NCBI GenBank assembly: GCA_900708905.1
Contig: CAADRB010000034.1
Span: 558,001-622,000 of the forward strand
Origin: Hymenolepis diminuta
Taxonomy: Eukaryota > Platyhelminthes > Cestoda > Cyclophyllidea > Hymenolepididae
DNA length: 64,000 bases
Reading direction: 5' to 3'
Shown one piece after another: positions 48,992-61,117 of the stretch. The notes beneath the pieces are model-generated. The model was not told the origin of the DNA. It was given only the letters and a program-made list of their open reading frames with translations, and searched no databases. The position numbers and the translations under genes are program-made. Every line of letters begins with the position of its first letter. Position 1 is the first letter of the stretch.

Positions 48992-51900
48992 ATTGCACAT
49001 TTCAATTTATTTCTTTTCTTATCAATATTGATCTTACGAGATGACAATTAGCTCATTATATGCATGTTTATTTACTTGAGTGACGAATCGTTAATCAGTT
49101 AACTTTATGATATACGGGTAATCAACAATGATTAAGATTAATAAATGTATTAAGGTTCTGGATTTGATTAATTGGTAAACAATATAATACAAACGGATTT
49201 CCCGTTGATGTGTTTATCTAAAACGCACTTTATTAAGCTACTCTTAGAGAATATTTATTTTTAAGCGTTGACATTCTTCAAATTCAGTTTGAGAGTTTCG
49301 GATAAAATTAAATGATACATTATATGTAATAACTTTATTGTAACTTCAAATTAACAGTTCTTTGTGGTCTGCATGCCAACATCTCAGACATAAAAAAACC
49401 CAAGTTCCCGTTGTTGTTGTTGAGAAAAATTATTGCGGTCAATTAAAATATGTTCAGTAAATCCTAATTTATTTTTGCTCATATTAAGCAATATGAGGAT
49501 TAGCAACTATTTCAATAATAATGGTAAGAATTACGAATTAAAATATTAATTTCGTCAAAAAAATATCGAAGAATTTTTTGTAACTACATCTCTATTTTAC
49601 CTACCCTTCCTCCTCCTAAGCCATTACTTCCAAGTAGAACTCTTCTTCGGATTTGCTTAAATTTTTACTGTTTGTTCCTTTCAGGAGCGTACTTATTTAA
49701 TTAGTACGGGTTGAACATGAATATTCTTACAGTTAGTCATTCCATCGCAGATCTTTTATTAATTCTTGGATGAGTGGGCGTCCAGAAGTTCATGAGAACA
49801 GCTTTTAGCTTTTCTGCCATTGCTTCCTTCGTTTTTTCGTAGGATCTGTCCTTTTTTTGCTCTGGTTTGGTGCTTATGTTTAGCATGCCTGGAACGGAAT
49901 ATTGCATTAAGTATCGGTATCGAAGGGTGATCTCCATTCTCTGTGTTCTTGACAGCATCTATTTTTTATTCACGTTTTGATACAATGATTATTTCAGAAA
50001 CTAGTCCATTACCCTAATTTCGTTTCTCCTCTTTTTTCTGTTTTTCGTAATATATTCGTAAAGATTTCTCCCCTAATTTTTATTCTGCTTTATATTCTTC
50101 TTAGAGCAACTGGTCCCGTCAACTAAAAGAGATTTAAAATGATCTTTTAAGATGACAAAAAACTTGGAGGATTCAAAGTATCATTGATTCGAGGAGCAGA
50201 GATCTTTCAAAGTTCATTACGCACCTTAATGAAAGAAAGGTATTGGAGATGCTTTCGCAATTTGGAAGACTTTTTGCCAAACAAATCGGTGAGAATTGAT
50301 ATTATCTCATTAAGTTTTAGATCTGAAATCGTTTTTGAATGGATAGCACATTTGACCTTTTCATTTTCAGTGACTTCTAATCTCCGTAATAATAGTCTAG
50401 CTATCTTATCATCTCCGATACTGGTATGATCGTCACAAAAATTATCCTACACTTTTCAAATCAGTTAACAAAAGTTCGTTCGCATTCTTGATGATCGCCA
50501 AATTCATCAACTTGAAACACCAAAAATTCTGAAGATGGTTAAAAAATGGGACTATTTGCCGTTTCAGTTTTTCTGTTCAAATTTTTGAAAACAGTACAAG
50601 CAGTATCATGGGATGTCACTTTTAGATTGATACATGATATTCCTTCTCCTTCCTAAGAATTAATTCATTCCCCAGTAGAGTAAGTCCAAATTTATTAGTA
50701 TTCATGTTGATTTTTAATAAATAAAAAAATTTGATTTTTTAAACTACCTCGGTCGATATCCCAGCCGGAAGAAGGAAAAAGATCTCTTTCTTATTTGAAT
50801 TATTAAATTTGAACTATTTACGGTACATCAGAATCGGCATTAGTTTAAGTAAACTTTTTAAGGGGTTAAACAATATTTCAGTAATGATGGACAGAACACG
50901 TAAAATAAATATAAACCAAATAAATATTTACTAATTTTTTACAATTATATTTTTGCTTCAAAAACATCCACAGCATTCCTGATATAGCAGTTGAGGGAAA
51001 TGAAAAGACGAAGAGGATACCAAAACCTTATAAAGCACTTTAATCCAGATTATTTGTTAAACAAAGCTGTTGATTAGTTTAACTGAGCAATTTAATAATT
51101 ATTAAAATTACTTTAATTTGATGGGGAAGAAAAGCCAAATTGCATAACTTCATTTTCTCCTTCAAAAACTTATTTCCTTAAAAAGTGATTTGCATGTGCT
51201 CTCCTGAGTTGGATATGGTACCTTAAAAGTGGGCTGTTTCATGATTTGTTTTAAGCTCAGTTGTCATTTATCATATTGATAAAATGATTTGGTGTGTAAA
51301 TATCTTCGTAGCAAAAATGCTAGTGAAAATCTGTCTCCCAAAAGCATGTTTTTCAACCTTGCGCATACAAAAATTTGCCTAAAATTACCTTAAGTGGATG
51401 CTTAAAAAGCATTCGGCGATAAAGAAACCAAATTTTGGACGGTGAATTCTATTAGGATTTCCATTCCTTACAACAATATGATTTCTTGTTAAGGAGAAAT
51501 TATACTTGTGGATTCTCAGTGTCATCGAATCTTGACAAATGAAGTTAAGATGAGAAAGCATTTACAAGCCGAAGCCACAGATTCAAAGATGATCTGCCAA
51601 CTAATAGACTCCTTTGTCCACTATATAGCTACTACATAAATCATATGAAAAGGATACGGCTGCGAATTTAAATAAAATCTCGTTATTTAGATTTCAAGTA
51701 TGAAGAAAAAGACTATAAAAGAAGAGATAAATCTCATGGAACTCCAATTTTTGACTCCCATCTATGCTAACGAGATTCTCTCTTTAAAACTAGATGTATT
51801 CCTCTCTATAAACCTTGAGTTTTTTTGTGTTTTGATGCTTCCTCAAGATAAACTGTCGTATAGCTTTTCTCCTGCTATGAAAATAAATAAGATAATTAAA

Positions 51901-52337
51901 AACCGTTAATTTAAACGGATTCCCAGTATCAATATATTGGAAGCATATTAGGTTCTCAATAGTTAGCTGATTGTCCAATTAAAGCTATCAGCTTTTGAAT
52001 ACAGTTTTGTAACAAGAATTTAAATTATTAATGGCTATAGTTAAAGCCTAATTTTAGTCATTTATCTGAAACCTGTTTTGGAGCATTTTTCATTTAATTT
52101 TTATGATATAATATTTATAAGGATGATTTATGTGCAATATTTAAAATACTCTCACATCATTTAAAATTTTTGAAATTCTTCAAATGTTTTGATATTGTTC
52201 AAATTTCTTTATGTTTAACTCCAAGAGTAAAGGTGTCGTTTCCCGTTTACGTAGATCAACTGGAATCAGTCATCATCGATCTTTTCGTGGAGCAGCTGAA
52301 AGGTCAATTCATTGATGGCAATAACAATGACTGTGGA

Positions 52338-52690
52338 AGTAAATAAAATAGGTTAATAGAATGGCTAGTGAAAGATAAAATGAAGGGAATCAAAACAGAT
52401 GATGAGGGCAAACTCTGAGTATCAAAGAGTTTTACCACATGTGGTTTTTGGATTTGGATCCTAGAATACTTATTAATTGATTAGTATAGGTTCCAAAATT
52501 GCGCCTCCTGGACTGAAGCAAATACTTGCCTACGGTATCCAGTGTTCATTGACCTGTTTTTAATCATGATGGTTTAGCCACTTCAATTAATTATTTCTTC
52601 CAACATTTGAGAAGAGACGGTGATCTCAAATGATCTTTCTGAGCTTATAGTCTTATATTTTATGCTTTTAAGTTAGCATAAACTGTGGTT
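52338..52690. repeat. Dispersed repeat R2, copy 2
   Basis: The partner of 39134-39495, in the same orientation. The best-matching core is 52461-52600 (TTATTAA...GTATAGGTTCCAAAA and the following CCTCCTGGA..GAAGCAAATA). Element ends could not be defined. Confidence 0.5.
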
Positions 52691-55600
52691 ACGTAAACCG
52701 TGGTTGTACAAGATAGATAGTAGAAAAGTTTAACTTATATTGAATTTAGCTCATTTTTACATCCATTTAGCATCTTTTTAAATGTTTTAATGCAAATTAC
52801 CAAGAGATTACTAATAAGATCCCTCCCTCTAATGAGGCCTGAATGATGTGGTAAGGAAAATTAAATACCATGGTATCGGATCTCTCAGAGTTGGGCCACA
52901 TGATAAAGTGCATTTGAGACGCGACGACTTGAGTATGATTGACTTCCTCTGTCCACAAATGTGTCTTACCTGCCTATCTATTCAATGTAAAATAATGTGG
53001 ATTTGACCAGCCGTGTTCTTCCTGAAGTCACCTGGGGTTTCATACGTAGTTCTTAACGCGTCGCACTAACAATAAACATAATTTGCGTTTAATCGTCACA
53101 AACTAAGATATTAGATGAGGTATCAGCGGAAATGGCCCATGGGAATAATAAAATATACTTTCGGAATATGTTCTTAACTTTGCGAAATTACTATTTCTGT
53201 TATAATGCATTGATAAGTGAAAATCTTAAATTTGTTTAAACAGATAATAAAAGTTTTTCTTTAGAGATAGATGGCTCACATTTAACTCTAAAATGCCAAA
53301 CAATTAATGCCTAAAACTGTATAATAACTGATCATATTACAGATATATATTTATTATTAACATTTGAAAGTTGAATTTGTCGTTACCCTTATGAATAGTA
53401 TATCTGATTTAACCTTTTAGCTTATTATAATTTATTTAAAAAGGCCTTTACTATTATATTGAGTTCATCTAATAAAAAAAATAAAATTTGCGATTGCATC
53501 GGCATAATGTAGTCAATAAAGTTAGTACATAATACAATGCTAAAAAATTTTATTAATAATTACCTCAACCAGTAGTCCAGAACTCGATAAAATGACAAGA
53601 TTCCCTAAATTAACGTTTAATTGTCAAACGCCATTTTACCAACCTCCGGACGACGTCACCTTACATACTTACGCAATTAATCTATTTAAGCACATCCTTA
53701 CTACTGGTAAATGGCTGACAATGATTTCTTAATTTAATTTTTTTGGAGAAAAATATTCCCATTTATTCACCATTATTCTGATAACTTATGTCTGGGAAAT
53801 CTAATTACATAATTTTCTAAATATTCTCGAAAAAATTTTATTTTGATTTCTTTATATTCCATGGCGTAGAAGTTTGAGTCAATATTTTTCTAAATCCTAA
53901 TCGAGTTCAAAGATGCTTTGATGCTCTAGAAGAAAGAATCATTTATTGTGTTTCATTTCTAACACAAGTTAACCGTCTATTCAAAAAATCAGATTAATTT
54001 CCTAATTAAAACAAGATTTAAAGTGGATTGTTAAGTGTTTATATGGATTAATTAAGAATTCAAATATTAATAAACATTAATAATTGGACTATCAAACCAA
54101 CCCACTCAAAAGAACCAAGTCACGCCTTAAAAACAGAGGATTCAACAAATCGTAAAGATCTTAAAAATGGTCATATAGTGATGTGATATATTTAAGTCAA
54201 CAAGAAATTTATATGCAACAATTGCCGTGAGAGCATAGACGTGTCATGCAACTTATAAGAAATTCAAATATAATTAGTGTAAATTTAATATATGCGCGAC
54301 CTTTTCACCAAAGACTCCGTAAAATCGTTTCAGATAAAATTGTTTATTCTTTGACCGAAAGCAATTGTTTATTCAGTAATTTTAAATGTTGCCAAATAAA
54401 CCCAAACCCAAAACCCAATAACAAGGGCAACTGTTAGAAAGTCCATTAAGAGGTGAAATATATAAGTGCTGAGTAACCAGAGTTAAGGCATTAGAAAGCT
54501 GAAAATAGCCCCGAATTTTCGACCACAAATTACAAAGTTTAACTATGTCCGATTTTACAAAAATTTAATATGATATTGTTTTGTTTACAATTCAGACTTG
54601 CACTAAAAAACTTCCTTTTGGATCCGCCCTTCTATAAAAGTTTTAAAAGTTCCATTACCAGATTGAGTTCATACAGGAGTATTTATCTTTTCATTCTTCA
54701 CTTCTTTTTAAACTACTCAATTTGCCTACATTTTGAATTTACTTTTGATTAAAAAATTTGAATAATTTTAATATTTAATTCTAAATGTATCGGTTTCATA
54801 ACTTGTCTGATTAAATTACATAAAAAATTGCTAGCTTGATAAGAAATGAAATGGGACAAATTCAAAATACTGAAAAACAATATTCAATTAAAATATTTGC
54901 GGAACTTTTATTCGCTCATAAATAATCGAAGGTTAAAATTTGTTTCATATACAAATGTGATCGAAAATTTTGTTTAGAAAGAGAAACATACATGTTATAA
55001 TATATGTCCAAGCCTAGAGTTCTTAAGTGTGCTATTTAAGGAGATGGACAAGATAGAGACTAAACCAGACAAAATAAGTCTATTAGTCAGATTGGAACAA
55101 TTTCATTGATTAATTTAAACTTTATTCGCACAATAGAATTGAGATTGGTTGAACTATTACTGGCAGAAGAAAATTGAACCCATCATTGGACTTTCATAAT
55201 GTGTCAGAGTATAATCTGTCAGAAAATGAACTGTTCAAAGAATGACTTCGGTTGACATTTTCATGCCGTGACTTGCCTGGTTTATGACTTGGAATTGGTA
55301 TGGTGATGACAAAGCTTCGAAATTACCCTTTCAGCGCAAAATAAATCATTGTTTCGTCTTCCTGTCAATACTTCACACGCATAAAATGTTTGTTGGTTTC
55401 TTTGAATATTAAACATTCGACTCTTTCAGAGCGATTCAAAACGATTTAAAAAATTTTTCAAGATGATAGATTAGAATATCACAAAACAAGGATAATAAAA
55501 TAGGAAAATAATACCATCTTTGTTTTTTTAAATTAAATGAAATATCTTAAATAATTCATTTATTTTTGCCACTTTGCTTGTACTAACACAAGTTTAGTAA

Positions 55601-55693
55601 ATGCTAATTTACATATTTCTCTATGGGAAGTATAAATGGGTAATCTATAACAAAATTCCCATCAGGTTGGTTTTCTGAAGATAGCCAGAGGAT

Positions 55694-55706
55694 CCTTTCC
55701 TTTTTC
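55694..55706 (-). other. Candidate polypurine tract
   Basis: On the minus strand GAAAAAGGAAAGG immediately follows the integrase remnant, at the place where the polypurine tract precedes the 3' LTR. Confidence 0.35.
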
Positions 55707-55709
55707 GAT

Positions 55710-56370
55710 GCTTAGCTGCTCACCGGGGACAGATGTGTGATTCCAATAACACACAAGTTTGCCTCTCGACACTCACTTCATATTAGCATAAAACCTCGCA
55801 GGGCTCTGACGATACTTGCTGCCCATGTGTCATCCGGCCGACAGTCATGCACGTAAACTGCTCCACCGGTTGCAAGAATCTTCTTGGAGCATGAAGATGG
55901 ACTAGAGAAGGCTTATTCCTTTGGAAATATGACATTATGAATCGTGGGAGTTTCGACAGAACTGCGGTCATCTAATGCTGGATACGGCATCGTCCGATCC
56001 ATGAGGAAGAACGCGTCAAGAATAACTTCCTTCGTCCACTCCCTACGTGACTTCTGAAGTGCCCGCTTCAAGATGTCAATGAGCCGCTCGGCCTGACCAT
56101 TCGGTCGAGGATAATATGATGGAGAGCAGACGTGCGTGATAGTATGACCCCGACAAAAGTCTTGAATGGGGGTCGAAGAGAAGTGCACTTACTGGTTACA
56201 GTGGTCTCTGGCATACAGTAAGACTGCCAATCAAAGTAGTAGTTGTGTGCACTTAAATGGAATAACTTCGGCCCACTTTGAGCATAAATTTACCACGGCA
56301 AGATATGACAGACCATTAACAGGTCTAGCAAAATCCAAGTGTATCGGGACTATGAGACTGCAGTGCTGAA
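55710..56370 (-). pseudogene. Integrase core and C-terminal remnant
   Basis: Minus-strand pieces include VPIHLDFARPVNG (first catalytic Asp region), KWAEVIPF, then after stops DFCRGHTITHVCSP and NGQAERL (catalytic Glu region). The second catalytic Asp segment is unrecognisable, and the N-terminal HHCC finger is missing. A chromodomain was not seen. Text like VHDCRPDDTW near 55850 fits the C-terminal DNA-binding part. Confidence 0.8.
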
Positions 56371-56559
56371 GGAATGAAGACAATCTTCAAAATTAAGCAT
56401 GAATCAACCATATACAGATTATCACACTGTCTACAACGTTGTAGAAAAGTGCCCTATTGATTTGACTTTGGCCATTCACGGCCTTCTTCAGTACTAAATC
56501 TTTAGCTCTCGCATTCTGTGTATCGTCTTCTATAGTCATATTTGGGACAAAATTCTTCT

Positions 56560-56835
56560 CTTCAGAACTTATCTGGTTTTGGATGAGATAGAAAAGGTAA
56601 TCAGCTTGTCCAAGTTCTGTTGCATTCCAATATTCCATTTCCAAATCATACCCGGAAAGATGGTCAAGTTCAGTTGAAATAAGAGTTCCAGAAGCACGGG
56701 CAACGGTTTTTCTGAACCATCAGGGAAGACATGAGAGATAACTGCACCAACGTCATAGTTCAATGCGTCTGCAGCCACTAAGATTGGTAGATTTGGACTG
56801 CAATGAGAAAACCGCATTTCAAAAGTGACCATATA
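56560..56835 (-). pseudogene. RNase H remnant with internal deletion
   Basis: PILVAADALNYDVGAVISHV and FPDGSEKPL match the start of the Ty3 RNase H domain. The next recognisable piece is ELGQADYL with its downstream Leu-Ile, the end of the domain. The catalytic middle portion between them, roughly 60 or more residues in relatives, is absent. Confidence 0.75.
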
Positions 56836-57129
56836 CTTTTACTTTGTGAAAGTTTATCACATTTGAGAGTCCAGTTTTATTTAGCATCTCTTCCTAGCGA
56901 CCCATTTCGAGGTGACCGAATATTGGGCAATGTGGGCAGAGATGTACCAAAGTAGCCAAGAGACCCAGCAAGGAGCTTAATTTATTAATGTCTGCGGGTT
57001 TTAGGATTTCTATACTTATTCCAGGATTTTTAAGATCTGGACGACAGCCATTTCCATTAAAGTCACATCCTAGGCAGTGAGATAACATGTTCCTGAAGTT
57101 CTTGCTGACAACGGCGTACAACAATTATG

Positions 57130-57781
57130 TCGTCTAGGTATGCAACAGTATCAGAGAGTCCCGATGTCATGATATCCATTATTTGTTGTAAAATATCAAG
57201 TGCTGTCTTGACACTGAATGGAAGTCATGTATATTGTCATAGACCATGATGCGTATTGATAGACAGTGGTTCTCGTCAATCTGATGAGAAATTGATTTGC
57301 AAATAAGTCTCTGTTAAATCAAACTTTGCAAAGCATTTACCACCATTCCTTACCGAGAAGATGTCATCAGGAACTGGTAGCGGGTCCCAATTGGGCTCCA
57401 ATGTGGCATTTAGACCGATAGAACAGTCGGCGTACAACCGGATAGTTCCATCTACTCTCCGAACAACAGCAATAGGTGCTGGCCATTTTGAATGGGAAAC
57501 GGATTTTAGAATGTTTCTTTGTCCTAGGCATTTAAATTCTTCATCCGTCATAGGTAAGACTGCTAGCAAAACTGACCTCTTAGGGCGAAAACTGACTGAG
57601 CATTCGGTATTAGTCTTGATTTTGCCTTAGTATGATTACATAGACCAAGACTTTCTTGAAATACCTCGGGGAAACACTGAACCATCATCACTAATGTAAT
57701 TGAAGTGGTAGAGGTAACAAAATACACACGATTGCAGATGGCATTTATGGGGAGATCCAAAGGACCAAGCTGACCGAACAA
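57130..57781 (-). pseudogene. Reverse transcriptase remnant
   Basis: 57781-57563 gives the linker with PEVFQESLGLC. 57569-57276 has WPAPIAVVRR, TIRLYADCSIGLN and CFAKFDLTETYLQI, the early RT blocks including the first catalytic Asp. After a frameshift, LPFSVKTALDILQQIMD and the YLDD active-site box follow near 57130-57210. A stop occurs soon after. Relation to Ty3/mdg4 elements is clear; activity is lost. Confidence 0.85.
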
Positions 57782-57899
57782 GTCAGATTAAATTGAGACT
57801 CTGCTACACAAGCTCTTATTGAAATGTTAATGTTACGGTAGATCACACTACTACTTACTTTTTCTATCAGTTTGATATACCCGTCGCAAAAACAAATGG

Positions 57900-58060
57900 C
57901 AAGTAGAAAAATCGATTCTAGTTTTGGACGACCCATGAATTTCTACAGCTTCCTCGAGATTGTGGTTATATTTGAGGTGCTGTCTATTTATGAATGAGCC
58001 TATTTCCCGTTTATCCTAGATTCACCTTCTTCTGATTTGATTTGGTATCGATATGGAAGG
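57900..58060 (-). pseudogene. Aspartic protease remnant
   Basis: The minus-strand translation shows IDSTSNITTIS, equivalent to the active-site LDTASDITIIS-type motif, then an in-frame TAG, then GRPKLE. The catalytic Asp is kept, but the Ala/Gly after Thr is Ser and the stop breaks the frame. Confidence 0.7.
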
Positions 58061-58639
58061 CAGTCAAGAGGAACTTGAATCTGAGGTATTTCTGTTCAGA
58101 TTTGTAGTGGCGACTCCTTTTATGGAAGGTTGTCTGATTTTGTCCTTGACTAGTCCTGGTCATTTTGTTGGAGAACAATTTGGGAGTACTGAGGGACCTG
58201 TGGGCAACAGCCCTCTTTATGTCCAACCTTTTGGCACTATTTATACCGATACTGCTTGAAAGGGAGTTGTTGAGGTAAATGTCGACTTCAGCAGTGTGGA
58301 CAGGATGATGCCTACTTGTGTTTGACAGAGGGATTTGGTCGTGGCACAAATGGAGTGGATTGAGGCTTTGGGGCAGACATTTTGTGCATCAGACATATGG
58401 GTACCAGGTCAGAATCAATGAGTACTGAATCACGCAGGAGATTTGCCATCTTGACTCCCTGCTGACCATTTCTTGCAGCTTCACGTTAGGATGTTCTCCT
58501 ATCAGTTTTAAAAGATGAGTTCTTAGTGTAACCGGGACTTCATTTGAAGACATCTGAACTGTTAAGTTACCAAAACTAAATTTACCACAGTGGAGGTTCA
58601 TAACATTTGCAAAGTCATATTAGTTCTCATCATGCTCAA

Positions 58640-59090
58640 TCACAAGGTTGAGGTGGTTAAGGCGAAGAAGTTCTGACCATAAACTTCCTCAGTGACCTGC
58701 AGAGCTTCAGAGTAAGAGAGTTCATGGAATTCCTTGGGTGGGGCGAATTTTGAGCAGCGTTCATATTCGATAGGATCCAGTTTCCTGACAGGGTAACGAC
58801 CTCTTGTTTTCTCATCTCATTTGGTAAGATTCACAGTAGATACAAAGAATTTACCTAATTAAGGATCGTGAATGAACTCAAAAACATTTTTAGTGAAATC
58901 TTCAGCAGCTGCAGGATAGGGAATTTCAACAGAATCAGAAGGTTTTATAGAATAAGCTGAAGAAACAGGGGACACAGAGGCAACTGAAGAATCTAAATGC
59001 AAACCCTTATATTTAGTCGAAAGAGCCTTTACTTCTGCAGATAAGGTGATGAACGTCTCAAGCAATTGCAAAAAATTCACTGATTGATAA
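58640..59090 (-). pseudogene. gag-like fragment of the Ty3-like element
   Basis: An ORF starting at 59080 with a short helical N-terminus is followed, past an in-frame stop near 58859, by a segment containing KLDPIEYERC and FHELSYSEAL. This matches my recollection of the N-terminal gag region of such elements only in general style. No intact CCHC zinc knuckle was seen in 58000-58640. Confidence 0.5.
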
Positions 59091-59172
59091 TGGGTTGTTA
59101 AGTGTCATTAAAGTGGGAAGATTTGGTCTTGTATTCTACTGCCTATTCCACGAGCTAAACCTTTTATATTCC

Positions 59173-59191
59173 CCTAATCGGCACGACACCA
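59173..59191 (-). other. Primer-binding-site-like sequence of the Ty3-like element
   Basis: The minus strand reads TGGTGTCGTGCCGATTAGG, beginning with the TGG complementary to a tRNA CCA end. It lies about 100 bases upstream of the gag-like ORF, where a PBS is expected. The matching tRNA is not known to me. Confidence 0.45.
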
Positions 59192-59192
59192 A

Positions 59193-60785
59193 CAGGATAA
59201 AGGAGAACTGTTTTAAGAACTTTGTCGAAAACATACAGAAATCTCAGAGGTAAGTTAGAGGTTTTTCATACAGGGTTACTTGTATTGAGTGGTAATGATG
59301 GGAATAACATATTATAGCATATGGACTGAGACATTGACAGTTTCATCGCCCAATCAGTCTATATTAATCAACTAGGAATTTAGTTGAACTTTGTTGACAG
59401 TGATATTCCCATCGGTTTATGGAGATAAGTCTGCAACAATTGACTAAGCTAATTATGCGTAGCCGCATTCGTTCCTATCCTAGATGACTTGAGTACAAAG
59501 GAGGAACATTGATAATGAGAACATCTCAATTAATTTGAAGATAATAAGGCCACTAAATTGCAATACGTGGTGTAGAACAGAAGACAGATGGAAGCCAAGG
59601 TTATCATTTTAAATTCAATCGGAGTTCATTATCTCTAGTTGTAAGATTATTCGCATTCACCCTGAGCAGTAAATAAAATTCGGTATGCTGTGCGACTTAT
59701 TTTCCAATTCTTGTGCTTTACATGGGCATAACACCAAGCTTTAATTAATCGGCTCTATTCAAATAAATTCAGCCGGAGAAGATAATCAAAATGGGGGTGA
59801 AGAAGAACGCTTAATATTTATCAAAATATTATGACTTTTGTTCTGCTATTGTTTTCTGTTTTGATATTTCTCGTCTTTTCCTTTTACGTTAAACCATTTC
59901 ATATTTAAGTCTGATGCGCTATAAGTATAACGTGGAAGTTAAGTATATGCCGGCTAATCTCTTATGAAAATGTAGCTTAAAACATATGATACTATACACA
60001 CTTACTTTTAGTATGAATCGCAGTAAAAACCTCGAAGAATTCGAAGAAAATATTATTCAAGTTTAATACTAATCAGATCTGAAATAGTCTTTAGTCATTC
60101 AAAGAACATAGTCATTTTGACCAATGAGTTTTTCTGAGCATTACGGATACAAAAGTTCATGCCAGTCTTTGAGGTCAAAATTCATGGATTCAACTACTCT
60201 CAGCGAATATGGAGATCAAAAGTTAATGAGGAGGATAAAGTAGATAACAAGGATCAAACATCTCAAAATCTCCAGAATTAAACTTAATTTTAATTAAAAA
60301 TGCCTTCTCATTAATCAAATCGCATTGATCAACAAATTTCTGTTTTGATCATATTAAAAGTCAGTCAATAACCATGATAATTGTCCAGATCTTTGTGTTT
60401 TTAATCGTAAATAATACGAATAAATAAAGGTGATCTGATCGATTACGGGATCAACTAAAAGAATTAACAGGAACAGAATGTCCAATATGCAACCTCGCCC
60501 AAGGATCTGAAGGTCCTGGTTTAATTATCTGCCTACTATTGACCCGCGCATCCAATCTTTACTTCTTTTGTATAATGGATTGAAAATTAGACACTGTATG
60601 CTTAGAGACAAATAAGAGGTCAATATTCAAAATCTTTAAAAGTTATTATCCTGGTAAAGGTTAACATGATTTATTTCCAACCTTCCACTACTCAATTCTC
60701 TTTTACACTTCAAGCCTTTAGTTCCACATAAACAACCTCAAGGTTTGATTTTATTATAAACCGCGGCTAGCATAATTCAGTTCAA
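59193..60785. other. Region right of the retroelement
   Basis: It should contain the element's 5' LTR (minus orientation) next to 59193, but no sequence here could be matched to the left flank of the element. Otherwise it is AT-rich and without recognisable features. Confidence 0.4.
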
Positions 60786-61117
60786 ATGACTTTCAATCTA
60801 CAACAGTATTGTTTGCAGTTTATTAAGCAACCAAATACAACTTTAGTTGTTCCCTTTCGGCAGCTACAAACACAAGCTGATCAAATATTACGAATCCCCG
60901 TGACAAATGCATCTGAATTAGCTATTAATAGCGCGATCACTACCGGTCAGTCAGAAGAGATTACTAACCGGTCTTCTCTTTCTATCCCTGTAAGTTGTCA
61001 ACCTAGATTAATAATAAACATATTTGTTCATAGGTTGTATCAAAGAAACGAATTAGACGACAAGATGCAGGACTCTCAAGCTTTATTACAGTAAATATTG
61101 GGGTCTGTGAATCTTAA
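60786..61117 (+). CDS. Possible two-exon start of an unidentified gene
   Basis: An ATG at 60786 gives 68 codons to a consensus donor, CCT/gtaagt (60990). A 44-bp intron ending ttgttcatag joins in phase 0 to 61034, giving VVSKKRIRRQDAGLSSF and an open frame to TAA at 61115-61117 (95 residues). A second donor, ACA/gtaaat near 61091, could lead to further exons beyond. The basic KKRIRR run could be a nuclear localisation signal. The product is polar and Gln/Thr-rich before it. No family was recognised. An intron of this size resembles the 42-bp intron in the main gene, which supports the model. Confidence 0.4.

Larger units (their letters stand above)
44361..55600. other. AT-rich intergenic region
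   Basis: No gene could be supported. It includes SINE-like fragments at 45.55 and 48.94 kb, repeat R2 copy 2 at 52.3 kb, a short GTT microsatellite at 49410-49422, and isolated short ORFs (e.g. 46383-46619, 47442-47642, 49958-49737 minus) without homology or a consistent splice partner. Confidence 0.5.
55690..59192 (-). mobile_element. Decayed Ty3/mdg4-type LTR retrotransposon, internal region
   Basis: On the minus strand the order is primer-binding-like site, gag-like segment, protease, reverse transcriptase, RNase H, integrase and purine-rich tract, which is the Ty3/mdg4 order. The internal part is about 3.5 kb, shorter than usual for such elements. Stops, frameshifts and at least two apparent deletions (second half of RNase H, integrase zinc finger) mean it cannot be autonomous. 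Terminal repeats are expected left of 55690 and right of 59192, but I could not match them by eye. Surrounding DNA is AT-rich and gene-poor. Confidence 0.85.

Noticed and set aside
49737..49958. 73-codon minus-strand ORF of plausible composition
   Set aside because: No homology, no splice or poly(A) context; kept only as a mention in the intergenic entry.
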